From NCBI GenBank assembly GCA_017694875.1, contig JADIMG010000098.1, positions 1 through 52,334 of the forward strand: DNA of 52,334 nucleotides. The letters are read 5' to 3'. The notes under the pieces were generated by a model that saw nothing but the letters and a program-made list of their open reading frames with translations, searched no databases and was not told the origin of the DNA. This DNA comes from Candidatus Gallipaludibacter merdavium (GTDB taxonomy: Bacteria; Bacteroidota; Bacteroidia; Bacteroidales; Paludibacteraceae). This document shows positions 23,873 through 31,543 of this stretch, piece by piece. The first letter of the stretch is position 1; each line of letters opens with the position of its first letter. Both the position numbers and the translations under genes were made by a program.

Positions 23873-26056
23873 ATGGACAGACATAAGGATTTGATAGCTG
23901 CTTTGCAGAAACATTTTGGCTTTAATCAGTTTAAGGGCAATCAAGAGGCCATTATCAATAATTTGCTGGATGGAAAGGATACGTTTGTATTGATGCCTAC
24001 TGGTGGAGGAAAGTCATTGTGTTATCAGTTGCCATCATTGCTGATGGAGGGAACAGCTATTGTAATTTCTCCGTTGATTGCTTTGATGAAAAATCAGGTG
24101 GATGCGATGAGGAGTTTTAGCGAAGAGGAAGGTGTTGCTCATTTTATCAATTCCTCTTTGTCAAAATCAGCCATTGAGGCGGTGAAAAGTGATATATTGG
24201 CAGGAAAAACGAAACTGCTCTATGTAGCGCCGGAATCATTGACAAAAGATGAAAATATTGATTTTCTTCAGAATGTGAAGATTTCGTTTTATGCGGTAGA
24301 TGAAGCACACTGTATTTCTGAATGGGGACATGATTTCCGTCCGGAGTACAGACGAATCCATCCAATAGTAAACAAGATAGGCAAGGCTCCTATTATAGCG
24401 CTCACAGCAACGGCAACGCCTAAGGTTCAACATGATATTCAGAAAAACCTGGGCATGTTGGAAGCTACGGTGTTCAAGTCGTCATTTAATCGCCCGAACT
24501 TATATTATGAGGTGCGTGAAAAGACGGATAATATTGATAAGGAAATTATCAAGTATATCCGTACAATGGAGGGAAAGTCGGGCATTATCTATTGTTTGAG
24601 CCGCAAAAAGGTAGAAGAGCTGGCAGCTACGCTGCAAGTAAATGATATATCGGCTTTGCCTTATCATGCAGGTATGGATGCTGCTGCACGTAGCGAGAAT
24701 CAGGACAAGTTTCTGATGGAAAAAGTGCAGGTAATTGTGGCCACGATAGCGTTTGGCATGGGAATTGACAAGCCCGATGTGCGCTTTGTTATCCATTATG
24801 ATATGCCGAAAAGCTTGGAAGGGTATTACCAGGAAACAGGACGTGCTGGACGTGATGGTGGTGAAGGCCAGTGTATAGCTTTCTATTCGGAAAAAGACCT
24901 GGACAAGTTGCGCAAGTTTATGCAAGGAAAACCTGTGGCAGAACAGGAAATTGGCAATCAACTGCTGTTTGAAACGCAGACGTATGCTGAAACGGCCGTA
25001 TGCCGCAGGAAAATATTGTTGCATTATTTTGGTGAGATATATAAAGAAGATAATTGTGGTAATTGTGATAATTGTAAAAAGCATTACAAAATGACAGACG
25101 TATCGGAGTTATTATGTTTGATTATTGAAACTGTGCTTGCTGTAAAGGAGAAATTCAAGGCTGAGCATATTGTCGACATTTTGAAAGGCAATGAAACTTC
25201 TGAGGTGAAGTCATACAAGCATCATGAGTTGGAAAACTTTGGTGCTGCGCCAGATGTGGATGAAAGTATGATTCATGCCGTGATTAGACAAGCTATGCTT
25301 GAGGGATATATAGTGAAAGATATAGAAACTTACGGGGTGCTTAAAATAACAGCCCAAGGCAAACACTTCCTGAAAAAACCTCAACCATTTAAAATACCGG
25401 TTGAAGATCAGGATGAAGAAGATGAAGATGCAATGGCCAAATCGGCTGTATCGTGTAGTGCAGCTGACGATGTGCTGTTTTCCATATTGAAGGATTTGCG
25501 GAAGAAGATGTCAAAGAAGCTGGAAGTGCCTCCGTTTGTGATTTTCCAGGACCCTTCACTTGAAGCTATGGCGACGAGCTATCCGATTACTTTGGAAGAA
25601 TTGCAGAATATTCCGGGTGTAGGGGCCGGTAAGGCAAAAAAATATGGTGCGGAATTTATCAGTCTGATAAAGAGTTATGTTCAGGAGAATGATATTATTC
25701 GTCCGGAAGACCTCCGAGTAAAGACAGTGGCGAAAAAATCGCAATTGAAAGTGTCTATTATTCAGGCAATTGACCGTAAGGTGGATTTGGACGATTTAGC
25801 CATGTCAAAAGGACTGGATATCTATGAACTCTTGACAGAAATTGAGGCGATTGTCTATTCAGGTACAAAAATCAATATCGATTATTTTCTGGAGGAAATT
25901 ATGGATGCCGACAAGGAAGAAGAAATTTTCGAATATTTCAAGACGGCAGAGACCGATAATGTGGAGGCCGCGCTTGAGGCATTGGGCGAAGATGATTTCT
26001 CTGAAATAGATGTCCGTTTAGTAAGAATCAAATTCCTTTCGGAAATAGGAAACTAA
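23873..26056 (+). CDS. recQ: ATP-dependent DNA helicase RecQ
   Basis: A 727-residue 3'-5' DNA helicase for recombination and replication repair. Order of parts: Walker A MPTGGGKSLCYQLP (around residue 42), DEAH box AVDEAHCISEWGHDFRPEY, helicase C with ATIAFGMGIDKPDVRFV and QETGRAGRDG, the zinc motif CRRKILLHYF...CGNCDNCKK, a winged-helix RQC region, and an HRDC domain ending near LQNIPGVGAGKAKKYG (about 560-590). The remaining C-terminal 140 residues are acidic and helical, longer than in the roughly 600-residue E. coli enzyme but usual in Bacteroidota. Single gene with its own promoter and terminator. Confidence 0.96.
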   Translation: MDRHKDLIAALQKHFGFNQFKGNQEAIINNLLDGKDTFVLMPTGGGKSLCYQLPSLLMEGTAIVISPLIALMKNQVDAMRSFSEEEGVAHFINSSLSKSAIEAVKSDILAGKTKLLYVAPESLTKDENIDFLQNVKISFYAVDEAHCISEWGHDFRPEYRRIHPIVNKIGKAPIIALTATATPKVQHDIQKNLGMLEATVFKSSFNRPNLYYEVREKTDNIDKEIIKYIRTMEGKSGIIYCLSRKKVEELAATLQVNDISALPYHAGMDAAARSENQDKFLMEKVQVIVATIAFGMGIDKPDVRFVIHYDMPKSLEGYYQETGRAGRDGGEGQCIAFYSEKDLDKLRKFMQGKPVAEQEIGNQLLFETQTYAETAVCRRKILLHYFGEIYKEDNCGNCDNCKKHYKMTDVSELLCLIIETVLAVKEKFKAEHIVDILKGNETSEVKSYKHHELENFGAAPDVDESMIHAVIRQAMLEGYIVKDIETYGVLKITAQGKHFLKKPQPFKIPVEDQDEEDEDAMAKSAVSCSAADDVLFSILKDLRKKMSKKLEVPPFVIFQDPSLEAMATSYPITLEELQNIPGVGAGKAKKYGAEFISLIKSYVQENDIIRPEDLRVKTVAKKSQLKVSIIQAIDRKVDLDDLAMSKGLDIYELLTEIEAIVYSGTKINIDYFLEEIMDADKEEEIFEYFKTAETDNVEAALEALGEDDFSEIDVRLVRIKFLSEIGN

Positions 26057-26085
26057 TCTATGCCCCAATGGGCAAGTTGATTAAC

Positions 26086-26128
26086 AAAGCGATTGCATCA
26101 AAATGACTCATTTTGATGCAATCGCTTT
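26086..26128. terminator. Perfect 43-bp palindrome, terminator after recQ
   Basis: Two 21-base arms (26086-26106 and 26108-26128) are exact complements around a single central C at 26107; the outer part reads AAAGCGATTGCATC. The stem ends in AAA/TTT only, so the U-run is short. It lies 30 bases after the recQ stop. Confidence 0.75.
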
Positions 26129-26251
26129 ATGTGTGTCATAATAGGTAAGATGTAAGTTTATGACAATGTAAATGTACGTATAGCGTGGGGATTTTGCCGG
26201 TGTAAATTTTGCTGTGATGATAAAAAAACTTATGTTTTTTCTGATTTCTCT

Positions 26252-26281
26252 TTGAAGAATGGCAAAAATGTTATACTTTTG
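26252..26281 (+). promoter_or_regulatory. Promoter of the phenylalanine operon
   Basis: TTG 26252-26254, 19-nt spacer, TACTTTTG 26274-26281. Predicted transcription start near 26288, about 190 nt ahead of pheA, leaving room for the leader peptide and attenuator. Confidence 0.75.
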
Positions 26282-26326
26282 TACCAGATAATTTCAAATG
26301 GGAATTTTCAGTTATAACATTTGTAT

Positions 26327-26398
26327 ATGAAGCATTTCTTCTTTACATCATTTTGCTTTTTCTTTTTCTTCTTTTTTATGGAGAGAGAGGGCAGGTGA
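26327..26398 (+). CDS. Phe-rich leader peptide of the pheA operon
   Basis: A 23-codon frame from ATG at 26327 to TGA at 26396-26398. It encodes MKHFFFTSFCFFFFFFF followed by MEREGR: eleven phenylalanine codons, seven in an unbroken run. It lies between a recognised promoter and a terminator hairpin directly ahead of prephenate dehydratase. This matches the logic of the enterobacterial pheA leader (which also begins MKH followed by Phe runs). When charged tRNA-Phe is scarce the ribosome should stall in 26336-26377; when plentiful it reaches the stop and covers the antiterminator strand AGGGCAGG (26388-26395). No Shine-Dalgarno is seen, as is normal in the phylum. Confidence 0.85.
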   Translation: MKHFFFTSFCFFFFFFFMEREGR

Positions 26399-26427
26399 TA
26401 TGTATATGATGAAATGATGAAGCATTA

Positions 26428-26459
26428 AATCCTGCCTTGTTATGGGGTAGGATTTTTTT
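26428..26459 (+). terminator. Attenuator terminator of the pheA operon
   Basis: AATCCTGCC (26428-26436) pairs with GGTAGGATT (26446-26454), nine pairs with one G-U, followed by seven T (26453-26459): a textbook intrinsic terminator 20 bases before the pheA start. Its 5' arm can instead pair with the end of the leader-peptide frame (AGGGCAGG 26388-26395 with CCTGCCTT 26431-26438, eight pairs with one G-U), which would prevent termination. The purine run 26380-26391 can also pair with the pyrimidine Phe codons. Confidence 0.8.
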
Positions 26460-26479
26460 CTTATAAGCATATAATTCGG

Positions 26480-27316
26480 ATGAAAAGAGTAGCAATTCAA
26501 GGTGTTCCGGGAGCTTTTCATGAGATAGCGGCACGGAGTTATTTTAAGGATGAGGAAATAGAAGTGGTGGCATGTGAAACGTTCAAGGATTTGTTTGGAC
26601 GATTGGCAAAGGATTCAGATATGATAGGGATTGTTGCCATAGAAAATACAATTGCAGGAAGTCTGCTCCAAAATCATCACCTCTTGAATGACAGTGGTTT
26701 ATGTGTTGTAGGCGAATATAAATTGCGTATTGTACACAATTTGGTGGCACTGAAAGGGCAACGAGTGGAAGATATAAAGGAGGTCCACTCTCATCCGATA
26801 GCTTTGATGCAATGTGAAGATTTTTTGGACAGCCACAAGTGGATTAAGCCAGTTGAAAGTGCCGATACAGCTCTTTCTGCCAAGGAAATAGCAGAAGAGG
26901 GTGTGATGGGAAGAGCTGCTATATGCAGCAGTTTGGCTGCACAGCAATATGGCATGGAGATATTGGAAGAAAGCATTGAGACTAACAAACGTAACTTTAC
27001 ACGGTTTCTGATTGTGTGTGACAAGTGGCATGCTGACGAGCTGCTTCGCGGAAAGACAATCAACAAGGCAACGTTGAGTTTTACACTGCCGCATGAAGAA
27101 GGGAGTCTGGCGAAAGTATTGTCTATATTGTCTTTTTACCATTTGAACCTGACGAAGATTCAATCATTGCCTATTATCGGACGGGAATGGGAATACCAGT
27201 TTTACATTACAGTCAATTTTGACAATTATACACGCTATCGACAGGCATTGGATGCTGTGGCACCTCTGTTGAAGGATTTCAGAAATTTGGGTGAATACGA
27301 AGCTTTTAATCAATAG
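26480..27316 (+). CDS. pheA: Prephenate dehydratase (monofunctional, with ACT domain)
   Basis: A 278-residue enzyme converting prephenate to phenylpyruvate in phenylalanine synthesis. The catalytic domain runs from KRVAIQGVPGAFHEIAAR through VAIENTIAGSLLQNHHLL to the conserved catalytic-site stretch ETNKRNFTRFLIV (around residue 175). The last 80 residues form an ACT domain (KATLSFTLPHEEGSLAKVLSIL) that in this family binds phenylalanine for feedback inhibition. No chorismate mutase domain is fused here; that activity is supplied by the third gene. First gene of the attenuator-controlled operon, 12 bp before the aminotransferase. Confidence 0.95.
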   Translation: MKRVAIQGVPGAFHEIAARSYFKDEEIEVVACETFKDLFGRLAKDSDMIGIVAIENTIAGSLLQNHHLLNDSGLCVVGEYKLRIVHNLVALKGQRVEDIKEVHSHPIALMQCEDFLDSHKWIKPVESADTALSAKEIAEEGVMGRAAICSSLAAQQYGMEILEESIETNKRNFTRFLIVCDKWHADELLRGKTINKATLSFTLPHEEGSLAKVLSILSFYHLNLTKIQSLPIIGREWEYQFYITVNFDNYTRYRQALDAVAPLLKDFRNLGEYEAFNQ

Positions 27317-27328
27317 GAGAATAGGATT

Positions 27329-28489
27329 ATGATAAAACCGGCGGATAGATTGGCATTGGTAAGTGAATATTATTTTTCAAATAAATTGCGTCAGATAGCA
27401 TCCATGCGTGAAGCAGGTATCGATGTGATAAGTCTGGGAATTGGTAGTCCGGATATGCCTCCTTCAGAGGAAACGATAGATTGTTTGTGTGAGGCGGCTC
27501 ACGGTGCAAATATGCATGGATATCAGCCATGCAGCGGCATTCCGGAATTACGCAAGGCTTTTGCTGATTGGTATGCCCGCTATTATGGTGTGGAATTGAA
27601 TCCAGCCAATGAAATCCAACCGTTGATAGGCTCGAAAGAAGGTATATTGCATGTAACCTTGGCCTTTGTCAATCCGGGCGATGAGGTATTGGTGCCCAAT
27701 CCTGGCTATCCTACCTATACGTCATTGAGCAAGTTATTAGGAGCTAAAGTAGTGTATTATGACCTGAAGGAGGAGAATGGCTGGTTGCCTGATTTTGATG
27801 AATTGGATAAGATGGATATGTCAAGAGTGAAATTGATGTGGACAAACTATCCGCACATGCCGACTGGCACAAACGCTTCGGAAGAGTTATTGGAACGTCT
27901 GGTGGATTTTGCACGTCGCAAAGGCATAGTGTTGGTCAACGACAATCCCTATAGTTTCATATTGAATGAACATCCCAAAAGTATTTTGGCCGTGAAAGGC
28001 GCCAAGGATTGCTGTATAGAGTTCAATTCACTGAGTAAGAGTCATAATATGCCAGGGTGGCGTGTGGCTATGTTAGCATCGAATGCGGAGTTTGTTTCAT
28101 GGATTTTGAAGGTGAAGAGCAATATTGACAGCGGAATGTCGCGTCCCGTACAACTGGCGGCAGCGAAAGCATTAGAGGTAGGCAATGAATGGTATGCGGA
28201 AAATAATGCACGGTATGCAGTCAGACGTGAAGTGGGGTGGCAGATTTTGGATGCATTGCATTGTAGTTACGATAAGAAACAGGTGGGGATGTTCCTGTGG
28301 GGAAAAATCCCTGATAAGTACGAATCGGCTGAAGAATTAACGGAACAGGTTTTGCAGGAAAGACATGTGTTCATTACGCCTGGTTTTATATTTGGAACGA
28401 ATGGTAGCCGATATGTACGCATTTCGTTATGTGCAGATGTAACAATGCTGAAAAATGCGTTAAAACGAATACAGGATTTGAAATTATAA
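27329..28489 (+). CDS. Class I/II aminotransferase, probable aromatic amino acid aminotransferase
   Basis: A 386-residue fold-type I PLP enzyme. It shows the substrate-site SLGIGSPDMPPSEETI, PNPGYPTYTSL, the PLP-binding NYPHMPTGTNA and NDNPYSFI, and the Schiff-base lysine in FNSLSKSHNMPGWR. By position between prephenate dehydratase and DAHP synthase/chorismate mutase it most likely catalyses the final transamination of phenylpyruvate (and perhaps 4-hydroxyphenylpyruvate). Sequence alone would also allow an LL-diaminopimelate or aspartate/alanine aminotransferase. Spaced 12 and 13 bp from its neighbours in the same operon. Confidence 0.88.
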   Translation: MIKPADRLALVSEYYFSNKLRQIASMREAGIDVISLGIGSPDMPPSEETIDCLCEAAHGANMHGYQPCSGIPELRKAFADWYARYYGVELNPANEIQPLIGSKEGILHVTLAFVNPGDEVLVPNPGYPTYTSLSKLLGAKVVYYDLKEENGWLPDFDELDKMDMSRVKLMWTNYPHMPTGTNASEELLERLVDFARRKGIVLVNDNPYSFILNEHPKSILAVKGAKDCCIEFNSLSKSHNMPGWRVAMLASNAEFVSWILKVKSNIDSGMSRPVQLAAAKALEVGNEWYAENNARYAVRREVGWQILDALHCSYDKKQVGMFLWGKIPDKYESAEELTEQVLQERHVFITPGFIFGTNGSRYVRISLCADVTMLKNALKRIQDLKL

Positions 28490-28502
28490 TTGTAACAAAT
28501 AT

Positions 28503-29561
28503 ATGGAATTTGAATCGATTTTATTGGATGGCGTTTCTGCTGCCCGTCCTCTAGTAATTGCAGGGCCATGCAGTGCGGAGACGGAAGAACAGGTGATGAC
28601 TACTGCTAGACAATTATCAAGGCACGGTATCAAAATTTTTAGAGCTGGCATATGGAAACCCCGTACAAAACCGGGTGGTTTTGAAGGAGTAGGGGTGAGT
28701 GGTTTGGAATGGTTGAAACGTGTGAAAAATGAATTGGGCATGTATGTGTCTACAGAAGTTGCAACACCAGCACATGTGCGTGAGGCGCTTGCCGCCGATT
28801 TGGATATGTTGTGGATTGGGGCACGTACAGCTGCAAATCCTTTTGCTATGCAGGAGATAGCTGATGCACTGGAAGGTGTGGACATTCCCGTGCTGGTGAA
28901 AAATCCAGTCAACCCTGATTTGGAGTTGTGGATTGGTGCCATCGAGCGTTTATATAATGCCGGTGTACGTAGAATAGCAGCCATCCATCGTGGCTTTAGC
29001 TCCTATGAGAAAAATATGTACAGGAATCTGCCTCAATGGCGTATTCCCATTGAGTTACGCAGACGGTTGCCTGGTTTGCCTATTATTTGCGACCCAAGCC
29101 ATATGGGAGGCAGGCGTGAACTGATAGCTCCTATCTCACAACAGGCAATGGATCTTAATTTCGACGGACTGATTGTGGAAACGCATTGCAATCCTGACAA
29201 GGCATGGAGTGATGCGGCACAGCAAGTAACCCCAGACGTGTTGGATTTTATATTGAATACATTGGTAATAAGGAACGTGGAACAAGTAACGGAAGGATTG
29301 GAAGATTTGCGGCGCAAAATTGATGAGCTGGACAATCAATTACTAACACTTTTGGCGAAACGTATGGAGATTTCTGAAGAAATAGGGCGCTATAAGAAAG
29401 AAAAAGGAATGCTTATCTTGCAGTCTGCCCGCTATGGCGAAATATTGAACAAGCGTGTATATCAGGCACATGCCATGGGCATGAGTGAAAATTTTATGAA
29501 AACTGTTTTGGAAGCGATACATGAGGAATCTGTTAGACATCAGATGGAAATAATGAAGTAG
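28503..29561 (+). CDS. Bifunctional DAHP synthase / chorismate mutase
   Basis: A 352-residue fusion. Residues 1-260 are a class I-beta/KdsA-like DAHP synthase (LVIAGPCSAE, RAGIWKPRTKPGGFEG, STEVATP, VKNPVNPD, IHRGFSSYE, ICDPSHMGGRR, VETHCNPDKA) that joins phosphoenolpyruvate and erythrose-4-phosphate at the entry of the shikimate route. Residues 265-352 are an AroQ-type chorismate mutase (LRRKIDELDNQLLTLLAKRM...EIGRYKKEKG) that makes prephenate. The two ends of the pathway are thus on one chain, and the protein completes the chorismate-to-Phe branch with the two genes before it. Prephenate dehydrogenase, a frequent fourth gene, does not follow. Confidence 0.95.
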   Translation: MEFESILLDGVSAARPLVIAGPCSAETEEQVMTTARQLSRHGIKIFRAGIWKPRTKPGGFEGVGVSGLEWLKRVKNELGMYVSTEVATPAHVREALAADLDMLWIGARTAANPFAMQEIADALEGVDIPVLVKNPVNPDLELWIGAIERLYNAGVRRIAAIHRGFSSYEKNMYRNLPQWRIPIELRRRLPGLPIICDPSHMGGRRELIAPISQQAMDLNFDGLIVETHCNPDKAWSDAAQQVTPDVLDFILNTLVIRNVEQVTEGLEDLRRKIDELDNQLLTLLAKRMEISEEIGRYKKEKGMLILQSARYGEILNKRVYQAHAMGMSENFMKTVLEAIHEESVRHQMEIMK

Positions 29562-29583
29562 CCTGATACAGAATGTATAAATG

Positions 29584-29621
29584 AAGAAACTCCTGATGAG
29601 TTAACTCATCAGGAGTTTCTT
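29584..29621. terminator. Perfect 38-bp palindrome, bidirectional terminator between the Phe operon and dnaJ
   Basis: The sequence reads the same on both strands from 29584 to 29621, with arms beginning AAGAAACTCCTGATGAG and no unpaired centre. It ends the Phe operon on the plus strand and dnaJ on the minus strand; U-content after the stem is moderate. Confidence 0.8.
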
Positions 29622-29640
29622 ATTATTAGTATAGCTATCC

Positions 29641-30789
29641 TTAGAACATATTCTTCATACGTGAGAAAAAGTTGCTTTTATTGGAAGTCGATGGCGCTAC
29701 ATTAGGTGAATTGCTCAATTCCTCCATGAGTTTTTTCTCTTCCTTGTTGAGTTTTTCTGGAATGTAAACGCCAATGTTAATTAGCTGGTCGCCAGTTCCG
29801 TATCCGTTGACGCTAGGCAATCCTTTTCCTCTCAGACGCAAGATTTTACCAGGTTGTGTGCCTGGAGCTATGGTAACTTTGGCTTTGCCATTAATGGTAG
29901 GAACTTCTACTTGACCGCCCAATGTGGCAGTAGGAACACTCAACAATAAATTGTATATTACGTTATTTTCATCACGAATCAATTCTGCGTGCGGTTCTTC
30001 TTCAATCAAAATAAGCAAGTCACCATTGATGCCTCCGCGTCGTGCGGCATTTCCTTTACCGCTCATTTGCAGTTGCATGCCCTCCATTACCCCAGCTGGT
30101 ATCTTGATAGAGATAACTTCTTCACCTCTGATAACGCCTTCACCATTGCAATGAGGACATTTGTCTTTGATGATTTTACCGTCACCGCCACACACTGGAC
30201 ATTCGCTTTGCGTCTGCATATCTCCCAAAATGGTACGTTGGATACGTGTTACACGTCCTGTACCATGACAGTTGCTACAAGTTTCCGTACCTGAATTGTG
30301 AGCTGCGCCAGTTCCTTGACAATCTGGGCACGCAACGATTTTCTTAACCTTAATTTTCTTTTCTACTCCGTTGGCAATTTCTTCCAGTGTCAGTTTTACC
30401 TTTACACGCAAGTCAGAACCTTTGCGGACATGTTGTGAACGTGATGAACTGCCACTAAAACCACTGAAGCCTCCAAAACCACTGAAATGGCCACCGAAAA
30501 TATCGCCGAAGTGTGAAAATATGTCTTCCATATTCATACCACCACTGCTGAACCCACCGGCATCACTCATTCCTGCATGTCCGAATTGGTCATAGCGTTG
30601 GCGCTTTTGTGGGTCGCTCAATACTTCATAGGCCTCAGCTGCTTCCTTGAATTTTTCTTCAGCAGCTTTGTCACCCGGGTTTTTGTCGGGGTGATATTGT
30701 ATGGCTTTTTTTCTGTATGCCTTTTTTATTTCATCAGCCGAGGCGTTTTTATCAACTCCCAGGACTTCATAGTAATCACGTTTTTCCAT
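29641..30789 (-). CDS. dnaJ: Chaperone DnaJ (Hsp40)
   Basis: A 382-residue type I DnaJ. Residues 1-70 are the J domain with the HPD triad (YHPDKNPG), followed by a Gly/Phe-rich linker ([10 protein letters not shown]), a zinc region with four CxxCxGxG repeats ([32 protein letters not shown]) and the C-terminal client-binding domains. It delivers unfolded proteins to DnaK and stimulates its ATPase. It lies 24 bp after grpE in the same transcript and, unusually for this phylum, has a clear AGGAGAA Shine-Dalgarno seven bases before the start. dnaK itself is not in the window. Confidence 0.97.
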   Translation of the reverse strand: MEKRDYYEVLGVDKNASADEIKKAYRKKAIQYHPDKNPGDKAAEEKFKEAAEAYEVLSDPQKRQRYDQFGHAGMSDAGGFSSGGMNMEDIFSHFGDIFGGHFSGFGGFSGFSGSSSRSQHVRKGSDLRVKVKLTLEEIANGVEKKIKVKKIVACPDCQGTGAAHNSGTETCSNCHGTGRVTRIQRTILGDMQTQSECPVCGGDGKIIKDKCPHCNGEGVIRGEEVISIKIPAGVMEGMQLQMSGKGNAARRGGINGDLLILIEEEPHAELIRDENNVIYNLLLSVPTATLGGQVEVPTINGKAKVTIAPGTQPGKILRLRGKGLPSVNGYGTGDQLINIGVYIPEKLNKEEKKLMEELSNSPNVAPSTSNKSNFFSRMKNMF

Positions 30790-30813
30790 AAGTTCTCCTT
30801 TCTATATAAGCCA

Positions 30814-31398
30814 TTATTCTCCAACGACCACTTTTGCAAAACGAAGTACCTTTTCGTTGAGCATGTAGCCTTTTGTGGTACAATCCACGATTTTACCCTT
30901 CAATGATTCATTGGGGGCTGGGATTGTGGTGATGGCTTCATGAAATTCTACATTAAAATCAGCATTTTCTGTTTCAATGGGTTTCACACCATTTTGAGAC
31001 AGGAAATTGACAAATTTGTTGTATATCAATTCTACACCTTCACGCAGTGAAGCGTTTTCTTCCGTTTGTGCAATTGAGGACAAAGCTCTTTCAAAATCAT
31101 CAATGATGGGGAGCATATCTTTGAATATTTTTTCTCCTGCATTCTTGATAATATCTGCCTTTTCACGTTGCGTACGCTTGCGGTAATTGTCAAATTCAGC
31201 CATAAGACGCAAGTTCTTATCTGCCAAATCTGCACATTTCTCTGTCAACTCGGCCAATTCTTTTTGCATATCTTTTCCGGATGCTTCTTCTAGCTTCGCT
31301 TCGTTTTGTTCTTCCTTTTCCTGATTTTCTTTTATATCTTCTTGAATACCAGTGTTTTCAACTGTTTTCTGCTCTTTTTCTTTATCTTCTTTTTTCAT
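30814..31398 (-). CDS. grpE: GrpE nucleotide-exchange factor
   Basis: A 194-residue protein: a highly charged N-terminus (MKKEDKEKEQKTVENTG), a long coiled coil (about 45-90), the conserved AEFDNYRKRTQREK segment and a C-terminal beta domain with the VKPIETENADFNVEFHEAI region, ending KVLRFAKVVVGE. It releases ADP from DnaK. The reading frame is open to 31518, but the -24/-12 element at 31437-31452 would place transcription start near 31426, so the ATG at 31398 is chosen; this also matches family length. Confidence 0.95.
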   Translation of the reverse strand: MKKEDKEKEQKTVENTGIQEDIKENQEKEEQNEAKLEEASGKDMQKELAELTEKCADLADKNLRLMAEFDNYRKRTQREKADIIKNAGEKIFKDMLPIIDDFERALSSIAQTEENASLREGVELIYNKFVNFLSQNGVKPIETENADFNVEFHEAITTIPAPNESLKGKIVDCTTKGYMLNEKVLRFAKVVVGE

Positions 31399-31436
31399 AT
31401 CTCGTTTTGTTTTATTCTGTTTTTTTTTAGTTATCA

Positions 31437-31486
31437 GCAATATGTCTGCCAAATCGCGACGGAGTAGCATAAATGTCAAAATGACA
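31437..31486 (-). promoter_or_regulatory. Candidate sigma-54 promoter and upstream palindrome of grpE-dnaJ
   Basis: On the minus strand TTGGCAGACATATTGC (complement of 31437-31452) fits the sigma-54 pattern TGGCAnn-N4-TTGC with GG and GC exactly 12 apart. Twenty-one bases upstream is the perfect palindrome TGTCATTTTGACA (complement of 31474-31486). The same two elements occur before clpB with 11 bases between them. No TAnnTTTG box is present. Confidence 0.6.
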
Positions 31487-31522
31487 GTTTGGCCATCCGC
31501 AAAAAAGCAAATGACCAAACTG
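31485..31522 (-). terminator. Hairpin after the exonuclease gene
   Basis: In minus-strand RNA CAGUUUGGUCAU pairs with AUGGCCAAACUG (12 pairs, one U-G), loop of 14 with six U; on the plus strand the wobble is a C-A mismatch. It lies 22 bases after the exonuclease stop and its end touches the palindrome upstream of grpE. Confidence 0.6.
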
Positions 31523-31543
31523 CAATAGTATTCATCACTGATT

